The position numbers were made by a program, and so were the translations under genes. From Auanema rhodensis (Eukaryota; Nematoda; Chromadorea; Rhabditida; Rhabditidae), in the NCBI GenBank assembly GCA_964057225.1, contig OZ059895.1, forward strand, positions 5,704,001-5,768,000: a stretch of 64,000 nt of DNA, read 5' to 3'. The notes beneath the pieces are model-generated. The model had not been told where the DNA came from and did no database searches. It saw only the letters and a list, made by a program, of their open reading frames with translations. Positions 38,001-49,840 of this stretch are shown here, one piece after another (position 1 is the stretch's first letter; every line of letters begins with the position of its first letter).

Positions 38001-40378
38001 AATTGAGGGTTGTTATAACTTTATGAATCTCATAATACATTTTCAAAATATTTCTGAAAATTCAAATAAAAGTTGTATTGTACGTAATTACGTACAATAA
38101 ATATGCTAAAGTCTTTTTTCTATTTCTTTTTTTAAAGAATAAACTATAAACTGGGACTTGTATATTGATAAGTGTAGTTCACAATCTCATCGTTTCCTGT
38201 GAAATAATGAATATGATATTTGCATTTGTATATATTATATTCTTTATGTATTAGTTTGCATAAAGTATATATATTTTGTTTTTTTGTGTGAATTCAGTAT
38301 TTTTCGTCAGCGTTGTATTCTTACATATTCGACTCTGTATCATCGTCTTTTTCTTTCACGTTTTCAATCCGTCAAATTGCGATTCAATATCAGTAATGGT
38401 ATTCATAACATTGACGCATTGTAAACGAAGACTGTATCGTCGTCAGATGTTCGTTTTGTTTCTTTGTGAAACATAGTACGACGTGAACAGTAGAATGATG
38501 ATGAAAATACTATAATAACACATATTTTAGAAGTGTAATCGAGCTCAATATATAGAATGAACATTGCGAAAGTGCGTGCAAAATTAAGAACGTAGTGAGA
38601 GCGAAAGCTAACAAAATGAATATTAAATGAGCATTTTTCCTTTATTGGAAATGTACTAGACATTTTTATAGTTCAATTCGCTTTTTTTTGTTTTCTAAAA
38701 GAAGAATTCTGTTGGAAAAAATGAAACGAAACGTTCATGGCTATACCAATTTTATTGATTTGGGAGAGAACTTATTTTTAATTAATTTCAAGTTTTTAAT
38801 CGTTCAGGAACAAAACCAAATGTCAGCTCAAAATATTTTGAGGAAAATATGGATACACTAGATTACGACGATGAAGAAACTGTAAAATATTTTGTTGATT
38901 TCTCTTTCCTCACGGGGGTATAAACAAGTGCAGTTTGAAAAAGCTTAAGCTGAAAATGAAGTGTCGAATGGTTTATGTTGGTCATCTGGCTGACATACGT
39001 ATACAAACATCTTCTGTTTTTCTCACAGTAGCCCTTCAATCTTAGCCGGATATAGGAAATCTTGACGCACTGTAATAGATTTCTGGCCTCGCACAGAACC
39101 TTTTTAAGCATTTGCTCTTTTGTTTAAAACCAGATGTTCATTTTCTAACTTCCGGAATTACATATGTATATTGTTTTGACGGTTTATCCTATTATTTTCT
39201 TGTTGTTCGACAAAGGGAAACGAGTTGAAGCAAGATATGATGAGGAACACCCGACATCATCAATACATTAGAATGATCAGTGAAAAGCCGGATGGAGCTG
39301 ATTATTGAAATATGAGAAGATGTTAAAGGATCGAATCTCCATAATTTGTTCATCAGAATTACTACCCCCACTGTTTATTGTATGCTTATAAAAGGCTTTG
39401 ATCTTTTCATTGCTTGCTTAATTGTAATTGGCATTCAGGTAAACAGGCAAAAACCTGCCAAAATGGTCAAGAGCATATTGGGTGCGAACACACCATTTAC
39501 TTGAGGCTGTTTATGTACAACAGAAAAGAACGGCACAGAAAAGACAATTAGAGGGCAGATGTTTCCAATACTAAGCGCTCGTTAATTGTGTATTTCTGGT
39601 GTGGTTATTCAGCCAAACGTTAGCTGTGCCAGCACTTACATACATTGAAGACAATTTCCTTTTTTTAGGCCATTTAATCAGTAAAGTCATGGCCAATTTT
39701 AGACAGCATTAGAATGCTGTTCGCGTCGTCGGGACCATCTCTCATTCATTTCTGCAACTTATAACTCTTTCAAATTTCATGCCATATGCCTAATGTTACT
39801 TCATTTCATTCAAAAATGTGACTTTATTTCTCCAGAATTATAGTCTGTACATCAGTGAACAGACAATAGAATGCTATTGGAAGGAAAACATGCCAACCAG
39901 TTGGATGGTGAACGTTTCAAAAAGAAATAAAAAATTTTTTTATTATTCATCAATAAATGAAATGACATATGATGAAAGTGAGTCTTGGGCCTATAATTAT
40001 GTAGGAAAATTATAATGGAAATATGAAAGATCTCTTTCATAAAAACATATTTGAAATCATTCAATAGTTGTTGTGACATATGAAATATACAATATTTTAA
40101 TAATAAACTTATGGCTAAGATTTGTATTTTTGTTTTTATAAATTTTGAAATAACTATATACATGGATTGTGAATAAAAATAATTAATTTTGTTATTTATA
40201 AGATGAATGCATGAATATGGTGAATATGGTGAAGATGAAATGATCTGTTATGAATAATCTTAAACTTCAATCATATAGTATTTGAAATTATATGAATAAT
40301 CTAATTTATTATTTTAATAAAGTCATCAAATAAAATATTTTAAAATCAATAAGATTTAACAGATATCAGTATACTTGC
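30888..40378. other. 9.5-kb gene desert downstream of the CH-domain gene
   Basis: No gene recognised. The first kilobase probably contains the 3' untranslated region. The rest holds TCA/CAT-rich stretches (34341-34392 and 34889-34926), a CT microsatellite (34986-35019), TAGA-type tetranucleotides near 32150 and several GA-rich or CT-rich low-complexity frames. Frames at 34137, 35276 and 36514 translate into His-, Ser- or Phe-rich low-complexity sequence and are not supported as genes. A single CACGTG motif occurs near 33888. No tRNA or microRNA hairpin could be assigned by eye. Confidence 0.55.
34986..35019. repeat. CT dinucleotide microsatellite
   Basis: About 17 CT units, just downstream of a TCA/TCC-rich low-complexity stretch. 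Confidence 0.9.
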
Positions 40379-41280
40379 TTAAACTGTTAATTCTTCTCTT
40401 GGAATAGGTAATGTTCGAAAAGGGTTATAAGGGTTATAAAGGTTTGTATTACGATCAGGTTGAATCAAAGTTTGTAATATCGGCTTAATGGATTTTAATC
40501 CTAAAAATCCTTCAGCCAATTCCTTTTTGATTTCTAATGTTTCTGCTTCCGTTAATTGAGATTCAGCAGTATTTGAATTGATGGATTGCTGATTATTATT
40601 TGGAAATGTTTCAAAATCCAGTGGTTTTAGGCTTACTGCTACAATATTTTCCGTCGATGAAATTATAAGATTTTGATTACTGCTTTCAGTAGATGGAGGT
40701 AAAACATCTTCTGATTTGCCTGTAAACTTATATCTATCTGCTCCAGAATAATGAATGAATATGGCATGCTTATCAGTATTGTCACGTGTTTGTTCAACTG
40801 GATTTGTCTGATTCAGCTCAACTCCAGATTCAGTATTGTCAGTTTTAGTATTTTTTCTTCGTTTAAAAACAAATTTTGAATCCGGCCAAAAACCACTGGA
40901 TTGTGGTGGGGTATTTGATTCTTCGTTAACAGTATCAGATTGTTGGTTTGGGTTAACGGCGGGGGGAACTATATTATCTGGTGATGATACATCTACAGAA
41001 ACAAAACCATTGCTTTGTTCACCACCAAGGTTCTGGCCTAAATCAGAAGTAGCATGATAAAGTATTAGCTTTAAATGAATGTAAACATAAATATAATATT
41101 GCAAATGCAATAATCACCTTGTTCAGAATTTCTTTGCTCATTTGCAGCACTAGGATTCCAGAATAAAGCGCTATTTGGAATAATTTGGTGACGTCCTAGT
41201 TTTTTGAAGTTTTGACATCTAACGCTTTGCGGCACATCAAGTATCAGAAGGATGAGAATATAATATGGAATTGATTGCAT
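40379..41280 (-). CDS. Secreted protein of unknown function
   Basis: Two exons, 41280-41118 and 41037-40379, joined through a GTGATT...TTTAG intron. The product starts MQSIPYYILILLILDVPQSV followed by RCQ: a short N-region, a hydrophobic core and a plausible cleavage site make a signal peptide. The mature part is about 250 residues, hydrophilic, rich in Asn, Ser, Gln, Glu and Pro, with a basic patch (FVFKRRKNTK) and few cysteines. It ends NPFRTLPIPREELTV. No domain is recognised. The FKRRK patch could be a dibasic processing site, but no repeated peptide is seen, so a neuropeptide precursor is not supported. An extracellular or secretory-pathway location is inferred from the signal peptide only. 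Flanking DNA at 41281-42245 shows no gene. Confidence 0.7.
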
Positions 41281-42245
41281 GAAAAGCTTTGAACTGTTTG
41301 AGATGTAGTTGAATCAGCAAAGTAAGGTGGTATACTAGGCTGGTAGACAAATTGTATTAATGTACGAAACAAGAGAGGGCTCAGTTCGCAACCAATATGC
41401 GACAGACATAACTCAGAACGGAGAGGATCCGGTCAAAGCTGACAAAATTACGATTCTTTTCGTAATATTTATTTTATTATTTGTATGTTCAGCAGCTATA
41501 TAGCAAATCTATCCAAAACACAACCATCGTCAAACAATTCATCTCGTTCATTTATTTAGAAACACTGTATCTAAATAATTGAAAATAAAACTTATTTTCC
41601 AATTTACTCTCAGGGATAAGATATATGGACGTTACAGCATTGTCTTTCACATTAGTTTTGATTATGTGTGCTGGGTTTTTTGGTTTTTTGAAAATAAAAA
41701 AACAGATTATTCCTTTTACGATATCTGCTAAATATTTCTCTTCTCTTATGATTTATAGTTAGCAACTCTAATTTATAATTATATTTTAAGAAATATCTGC
41801 ATATGATTGAGAAAATCTTAAGTTTTCTTCTTATTAACTTATAAAAACAAATACTAGATGGAAATACATTCTTTTTGATTATAATCATCAAAAGTACAAT
41901 TGTATTTCATACTAACCTTGTTCCATGTAGTAAGAATATTTGTATACTCTCTCTATAAGATATTATCAAAGAAAAGACCAATTGAATGAATTTTTAGCCT
42001 AAAAGTTCAGTAATAACAAAACTTTTTTTTTCTTATATCCACTGAGTGAATGAAATGAGTATGAAATCATTACTATAGAACAAACATTCAATATATCTTT
42101 AAAGTCAAATTTTCGCCTGGAATTGTTACAGTAATCTTCAATGGAATATAAGAGAATGGGTTCCAAAAATTTAATAATTGAGTGACAATTGTTATATGTC
42201 CTATACATAGAATATAGGTTATAGTATAGTTATAGTATATACATA

Positions 42246-44280
42246 CTATTTAGGATTTTGACAGTTAGCAGAAGCTGGAAGCTCTTTACTTCTTTCAGCT
42301 TTTGCTTGTCTTGCAGCATAACGTTTCATTGTATTATCATAATGATCCATGTAGTCAGTGAATCGTCCTTTACGTGATACAATGCCATCCTACAATAAAG
42401 AAATGTGAATGAGAAATATCACATTCTTACGTACATGAGCGAAAACTTCTAATATACAGACATGAAGAAATATATATTGTAATGGAGATTGTATAGCATG
42501 AAAACGTTGTGTTCGGAGCTCACGTAGTACATCAATCTACAAAATATATAAATGATATACAACAAAAAAAAGAAATTAATATATATATATATAACAAATA
42601 CCATAGAAGCGTGTTCATCTCTCCGAATTTTCTGAGAAGCATAATCCATTCCTAATATAGACACATGAAATGAAATAAAACGTTTTCGATTTACCAACAA
42701 ATGTTGCTGTTCGACCAATTCCTGCGGAACAATGTACAGTAATTGGTCTATTTCCAGCCTAATATAATATATTCAAAATCTTTTATATACTTAGCTATAA
42801 CCATTCTCCTGGCCATTAAGTATAAGCCTACGGTGGCTCCTGGCGTTTCGGGAGCGACATGGTCTGGCCAGTTTGAATGAATAAGATGATGCACAGGCCA
42901 AGATTGACCGCTGAAAATCACAAAAGATTTATAAATTACATCTTTGAATTGCAAACTGTAATGCGTTACACACTTCAAGTCACATTCCAATATCTGATGT
43001 CGAATACCATCGAATGGATCTGACTTTATTTCTTTGATTGATACACGATATTGGCCGTATTCTTCAACCTTTCCTTTAACTTTTGGAAAATATCTTGCAC
43101 ATTTCTCAAGACTAGCTGCAGCATTAATCAGGTACTTTCAAATTTACTGATATAATAAAACCTTCAACTAAACTACACAACATAATCACAACGGAACTTT
43201 TTTCTGTATATATCATGTGCCAAAAATCTTCCAAAGTTTCGGGTAATGGTCCCTATAATACGTAACTAAAATTGAAACATAAATTCAGTTGCTATAATAT
43301 TTAAAAAAATAAGAAATATTATCTGTTGAAGGAACCTGAGTGCAAATATATTTGTGTCCATCCGGCATTGTCATCCAGCTGGCATGAATATAATCATCTT
43401 CCGGTGGACGATTTTTCAAAACTACTCTAGTTGCATCCATACAAAGAATATCGTTATATCTATAGCCCATTATAAGTATAAGTGATTATATAAACTAATA
43501 AAAAGGTTACTATTACCTATTTTTTGCTTCATTCTTACTATAAACAAGAGTTGAATACTCGGTTGGCTTTACGCGTTTGTGCGTTGAAAATTCTACCGAG
43601 AGAGCTTTTACAGTCTGTAAAGGTATACATACTTGTATACATCTTACTTCACATAAACAATTTTCGATTTATACACATATGAAATCAAAGATGAGTGAAA
43701 CACGACATGAAATTCTGATGCAACAGGTGATTAAATATGAAGAAGTCAAACACAGTTAGCACTGATTGATGACAAAATTGTCATCGCAAGCAATAGCATG
43801 AGTTTAATAATTAAATAAAAAATGGAGGGAGTTTTCAACCAAATTATATGTAGTACCTTAGTATTCATAATATGCATTGACCAACGATAAGCTGGTGAAT
43901 CCTTGCAAGCTGCCATATTAGATTCTAAAGCCTGCGACAAAACTGCCAACAATGTATAAAATTAGGAAGCAAAAAATACTTTTGGTAAATGTGGTTTAGA
44001 GGCATTGTGGGTAATATCTTCAACTTCTTCATCCCGATCTCTCAGAAAAGCCTGAATATTACCAGAAATTCAGTTGAAACATAAATTTCTTGGAAAAAAT
44101 AATTATGACGTATATGGTAATGAGAATTAAACATTCACTCAAAATGCGTACTCTTTTGATAAAATTTTTTTTCTTTGTTTTCTTATCATCTTTTTTATCC
44201 TTTTTCTGAAACTAAATAAGATATTGTCTCGTTATTCTTATTATATCTTTGTTATCTAATTATAGTACCTGGTCATTCAT
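42246..44280 (-). CDS. Cytosolic (non-receptor) protein tyrosine phosphatase, nematode type
   Basis: A classical PTP spread over about a dozen small exons. After a short Lys-rich N-terminus (MNDQ, then KKDKKDDKKTKKKNFIKR) come NRYNDILCMDATRVVLKN and DDYIHASWMTMPDGHKYICT (43470-43330), the substrate-recognition segments. Next are GPLPETLEDFWHMIY (near 43254) and NWPDHVAPE, the WPD loop with its general-acid Asp (near 42865). The active-site signature is VHCSAGIGRTATFVG (42758-42695) and the Q-loop region is RTQRFHAIQSPLQY (near 42500). All catalytic residues are present, so it should dephosphorylate phosphotyrosine. The C-terminus (to 42246) is a short basic tail. The Lys-rich start is typical of the expanded nematode PTP family, many members of which are germline or sperm expressed. 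ATG lies seven bases behind GTTTCAG. Confidence 0.92.
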
Positions 44281-45112
44281 ATTCAATCTGAAACCCGACC
44301 GATTTAATCAGAATGCTCGGTCAAAATAATCAATTACGCACGTGAACGATTCACGTAAATATCACGTGTCACTTGTTCTAAAAGGCTCGCTGTTTAACGG
44401 ATCTCTATCTTTAGTTAAAACGGTTCAAGTTCATAAATTTCTTTTCAGAAGCTTTATAAATGCAAAAAAAACCAGTTGATTGCATTAGGAAAATTCCATC
44501 TTTATCTATGAATTTTGTGACCAAAATGACGCCGCTGATTTACTGCAATTCCTTGTTTAACATGTACAATATCATTGCAAAGTCATTAAAATCATATCAG
44601 CTGAATGCAAAATGTTCTACAAATGTCTCTATAATGAAATGTTTTCTGCAAAATCACAAGAAAATTAAATGGTTTATATGCTTAATGTAAAGCATTTTAT
44701 CTATTTTTCAGCTCAAGTACTTCTTCTTTATCTTTTGTAGTATTTCTAGCTTTTTTCATAAGCTTGTACTTCGATTGGATAAGGAGAAATACAAAGTAGG
44801 TAAGATGTAATGACGACAGCCCTGTTTTGATCGATACATCAGTTTAGCATGTTGTAATATCACTTCCGTCATTTTTCCTTTCTATTCCATCTGTATTGTC
44901 TTCTCTAATTCCCATTCATTTTTTCTTCATCAAAACGTTTTTTCAATGCTTCTGCATTATTAACCGTTTGCACATACAATCATCACCTTATTATAAACAC
45001 TAGTCAGCTTAGCCTTATCATTTTCACTGTTTATTTGTTTTGAAAGTATTTTCTATGCGAAATAATATAAAACCCAAGTTTGGAAGTTGATACAAAGACT
45101 ACACTAGTATCA

Positions 45113-45114
<2 letters not shown>

Positions 45115-45149
<35 letters not shown>
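45115..45149. repeat. AT dinucleotide microsatellite
   Basis: About 17 uninterrupted AT units. Confidence 0.9.
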
Positions 45150-45152
<3 letters not shown>

Positions 45153-45823
45153 GTACTATCAAAGAGAGGGAAAGAGATAGAGAGAAAAGGGAAAAAATGG
45201 ATGACCAAATGCTTTTCAGCATAAGTTGACGACGTGCCGATAGGCGTGAAGATGAACAGGTTTCATCATCGTTAGTCGACGTCTTTCAATATTGTCTTCA
45301 GTGGTTCATCCTTAAATTAATATTATTTTTCTTCTTGACAAATGCTAGTCTCTGCTATTTTATTGAATTTAGTTTCATTCGCGTTGTTGCTGTCCGTCAT
45401 CGTCTGGATATGCTTTTCCGTTCCCAAGCCTTGATTAATTTCCTTCAGATTGCATAGCTAGCGTATTGATTGTCTTAGTCAATTCTTTGTAATTATCAGA
45501 AGCTTTTTCAAAATTATCTTCTCTTGATTATAATCTTAAGGTGCAAGAGATTGTCTGATATCTCAATTCATCTGTTGACTTGTTTCTATCTTAATATAAC
45601 TGAAAATATGTAGTTTCTTAAATGTTGTAGTCAAACGAGTGAAATAAGATAAGACACAGAAAGATATTCATTGATTTTTATCTTTAATATCCAGAAGGTA
45701 CTCATGTACTTTGAGCTGTTAACTCACATATTCATGCTTTGTTTTAAGCTACAACTTGAATTTTTTAAAATAGATTCCCGAGTGTTATTAACTTCTTTAT
45801 GTTTTTAAACTAATTTCAATTTA

Positions 45824-45828
<5 letters not shown>

Positions 45829-45875
<47 letters not shown>
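45829..45875. repeat. TA dinucleotide microsatellite
   Basis: About 23 uninterrupted TA units, the longest TA tract in the window. Confidence 0.9.
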
Positions 45876-45879
<4 letters not shown>

Positions 45880-46631
45880 AGTGAAATATGATATCATAAT
45901 GAAATGCGTTATCATAGATTATGTATATATCCTGTAATTCCTATGATAAAAAAGTTTCTTTATTGACTATATTTAATAATTTCTCTGAAATATTTTGTTT
46001 TAAACTTATATATATATATAATTTATAATATATTTATCGTTTAAACATTTATTCTTTTCTCTTTTTATTATCCATTCAATTCTTTAATAACAGTTGTATT
46101 CATCTGTCTGTATGATAACATATCTTGATTCAACATTCATTATGTTTCAAGTACTTTTTCCATAGAAATCTGCGTTATTTAAAAAAAAAAATCTTTCGCT
46201 CTTCTCAATGCTTGCTGCAAGTGCTGCTGCTTGCTGCTTCAGGCTATAGAGATGAGAGAAGCGGCTGAGTGGATGGGTGGCAGAGATCGATATTTCCCGG
46301 CGAAGCTCCTTGTGATAGAGCATAGCTGGCCGCTTGTGGTCAATATGCTGCATATTTGAGTTCTTACTTTGATTGTAATCGCGTTTTTAGCAAACTAAGA
46401 AAGGAACAATCTGTATTCATAATGAATACAAACAACATATGGTCCTACTATTCAACTAGAAAACTTATGTTTTCTTTTAAAAAAATTGTTCTTTCTGCTC
46501 GTATATGCATAACCATTAGAATAAATATATTTATAATAATTTATATTTGTGTATAGTTATGATAGTTTTTCTTTTTTCTAACATTCACTAGCATTTCAAT
46601 GTTGAATTCGCTAATTTAATGATTACTACAT

Positions 46632-46636
46632 GTCTC

Positions 46637-46688
<52 letters not shown>
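46632..46688. repeat. TC dinucleotide microsatellite
   Basis: About 28 TC units with one TA interruption near the start. It lies about 300 bases before the hexokinase ATG. Confidence 0.9.
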
Positions 46689-46690
<2 letters not shown>

Positions 46691-46995
46691 GCCTATGCAA
46701 GCTTTTACTTTAGTTGAGTATTGATTCTCGTTTTCCTTGCTTAACCATTTGTTCAATACATCTTAGTTTAGATAATATAATGTTTAATCATGCTATTCAT
46801 AAATATATTTATATTATATATGAATATACATATATCTTTTCTTTTTTTTATTATTATCTTTTAAATAGATGTATTAATAGAAAAGTTATTATTATAACTT
46901 ACTTTCTTATAGATATTTATATATTATTTGTATTTGGTTCATCACAAGCAAAAGAAAAATTAAAATTTGTATCGTAAATTAAAAGGATATTCAAG

Positions 46996-49374
46996 ATGTT
47001 GGGCATGCTGGAACTTGCTTGTTCCTACAGGTTCATTTGTGTTTTTTTTAGTTTTAAGCATATATTATTGAATGTTTAGGTCATGGAGAGACAATGATAA
47101 GGAAAAACAATCCATCAGAAAAGATATGCAGAAGATAGCTGGAGGAACTAATCTAGATAACAATGAGTCAATTTCAGTTAGTTTTATAAAGCTTTTAACC
47201 AAATTTTAATTATATGTTGTTTAAGCTTGAATCTATTATGGCTGAATTTAAACTATCGAATAATACTCTGAGGAGAATGATGTCCCATATGAGTGACAAC
47301 ATGGATCGTGGACTTGAGAAAGGTCTCAAAGGATCAACCATTGCCATGCTACCATCCTTTGTGCCCGAGCTTCCAGATGGAACAGGTTTTTGTCAATACA
47401 ATTGTATGAGACAATGCTTTTATTTGAAGAACGTGGAAAGTTTGTGGCTATGGATCTCGGTGGCACGAATCTTCGTGTCATGCTCATGGAAATAGAACCA
47501 GGTGAAGCGATGAGAACGAAACAATTCAATACAAGAATGCCAAATGCAGCTATGCATGGTACTGGAAATAAGGTTCATTGATTATAAAATATAATATATT
47601 TAATTTAAATTTTAGCTATTTGATTATATTGCTAAAGCCTTAGCTGATTTTCTTATTGAAAAAGAATTACAAGATGAAAATTTACCTGTTGGCTTTACCT
47701 TCTCTTATCCCTGTAATCAAACAGGTTTACGAAGTGCTACTCTCTTGAGGTAATTTTGTTTAATTTCTTTTATATTTTATTCGCATAGTTAATTAACTAA
47801 ATATATATATAGTTAAAATATTAAAATATTAAAAATTATTATTACTATTTTAAGATGGACTAAAGGTGTTACTGCAACTGGATGTGTAGGAAAAGATGTT
47901 GTTAAACTTCTCGAAGATGCCATAGCTAGAGATGGGGTATTATCAATATTTAATATAGTAAATATAATAATTATTTATGTTTAAGCGTGTTAAAGTTAAT
48001 ATTGTTGCTCTGATTAATGATACAGTAGGAACAATGGTAGCTGCTGCTTATGAAGCTAATGGAAAATGCGATATTGGTGTTATTATTGGTACATTTTATA
48101 TTATAATTTTCTTAAATATTGTATAATCTGTTTAGGAACTGGTACAAATGCTTCATATTTGGAAAAAACGAAGAATATTGTTGAAGGTCTGAAAAATGCG
48201 ACAGAAGACTATGATCATGAATCGGTATATTATCTTTAACAATATTCATATAGTGTATATAATTTAGATGATTATTGATACCGAATGGGGAGGTTTTGGA
48301 GATCGTGGTGAAGCTGAATATATTTTTACTCAATATGATAAGATAATTGATGCTCGATCTGATCATCCTGGAGTTAATTCGTATGTTCAATCAGATTCAG
48401 TTTAGACAAATATGTAATTAATTGTTTAGATTGGATAAACTTGTCGCCGGCATGTGCATGGGAGAGCTTGTTCGTCTTGTACTAGTTAAACTATGCGATA
48501 ATAAGGTATAGTTTTGTTTTCAAAATCAAATTATCCTGTTTTTATAATATTTCAGGTGCTGTTTAATGGAAAGGGTTCCAAAGTTTTACGAACAATTGGC
48601 AGTTTTCCAACAAAATACATCTCTGAAATCTTGCAGTTAGTCAAAAACCTGCTTTTTCCTATTATGAATTTTATATTTATTCAGTGATGATTGTGGTTCT
48701 TACTCCAATACCAGACAAATTATGGATGAATTGGGCATCGATAGCTTCACTTTCTCAGATATGCTATTGTTCCGTGAAGTATGTATGGTTGTATCACGTA
48801 GATCAGCAAATCTTGCTGCAGCTTGTAAGCCTTTTCAGCATATTTTCAAACAAAAAAAAACTTTTTTTTAGCTATTGCATGTGTTCTTAATAGAGTCAAT
48901 AGGCCTAAAATGACAGTAGCTATTGACGGAAGTACGTATAAATATCATCCATTCTTTGATCATTGGGTAACAGAAAAAATCAAAGAACTCATTAACCCAG
49001 GATTGGAGGTATACAGCAGATAAACATGTGTATATATACAGATAATTATAATTTCAGTTTAAAGTTATTCAAACTGGAGATGGTAGTGGACGAGGAGCTG
49101 CATTAATCGCTGCAATTGTCTCTCGTGTGAAGCTAGCGGAAGAAAAGAGAAAACGTGATGAAGAACATAAACTTTTAAGAGAGAAACAGTTAGAAGAAGA
49201 ACGAAAACAACGAGAAAAGGAGGTTTGTATCCATCTATAACACATAATTCATATAATTATATACAGGAATTGGAAAAAGAAATGAATTTACAAGAAGAAA
49301 TGTCAAGGAAACGAGCAGAACAGTATAACTATGCTGATGAACGAGTACGAGAAGAAGCTAAAAATCGAACATGA
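46996..49374 (+). CDS. Hexokinase with a charged C-terminal tail
   Basis: Phosphorylates glucose, the first step of glycolysis. Fifteen exons: 46996-47030, 47080-47176, 47226-47385, 47430-47572, 47616-47749, 47855-47936, 47986-48088, 48136-48224, 48268-48380, 48430-48505, 48556-48635, 48685-48824, 48872-49008, 49058-49222 and 49267-49374. One hexokinase unit is complete: MLPSFVPELPDG; the ATP/phosphate loop AMDLGGTNLRVMLME; the sugar-binding FTFSYP and TGCVGKDVV; ALINDTVGTMVAA with the catalytic Asp; GTGTNASYLE; IIDTEWGGFGD; and SRRSANLAAAS. After TGDGSGRGAALIAAIVSRVK comes an unusual tail of about 85 residues: highly charged, Lys/Glu/Arg-rich and predicted helical (EEERKQREKE, then YADERVREEAKNRT). 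The single unit of ordinary length fits invertebrate hexokinases; the tail is not part of the fold. ATG follows TATTCAAG directly. AATAAA lies near 49717. Confidence 0.94.
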
Positions 49375-49840
49375 GCTCCATATTATAGATTATAGAAGAA
49401 ATTTATTAGGGGTTAGTAGTATATTATAGTATATATTATGTTTGTCTGTTTGTTTTTTTGCAAATTATGTCTTGCCTGATCTAATAACCATGCATTTTTC
49501 TTCTGGTATCTCCTGTTAAAAATGAGCTCATGAGGATCAGCCTTTCTTTTTAAAATTAAAAAAAAACAATATTGTCATGCCATCTATTTCTGTAAAAAAA
49601 GGAGTACAATCAGAATCAAAACACAAATCTGTATTGTCTGTGTTTTTATTATAATAATAATGTGATATAGAATTCATATAATTAGCTATACACTTGCCAA
49701 TTATGAGATAGAGACTTAATAAAGTTTTATCGATTACACAATTATAATTATATTCTAATAATTTAAAAGAAATTTAGAAAATCGTACTGTCTTGATCTGA
49801 TGATTTTTTAATCACCCAGAAGACCATGATTTAAATATCT
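49375..49840. other. Hexokinase 3' flank
   Basis: AT-rich sequence with AATAAA near 49717-49722, probably the 3' untranslated region and end of the hexokinase transcript. No gene is seen before the tandem array starts. Confidence 0.6.

Larger units (their letters stand above)
44281..46995. other. Intergenic region rich in microsatellites
   Basis: No gene recognised. Contains TA tracts at 45115-45149 and 45829-45875, a TC tract at 46632-46688 and long A/T-rich stretches. It separates the divergent tyrosine phosphatase (-) and hexokinase (+) genes and should hold their promoters. The open frame near 44460-44690 gives no recognisable product. Confidence 0.55.

Noticed and set aside
40379-41280. 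Neuropeptide precursor
   Set aside because: A signal peptide and one basic patch are present but there are no repeated peptides with amidation glycine between dibasic sites.
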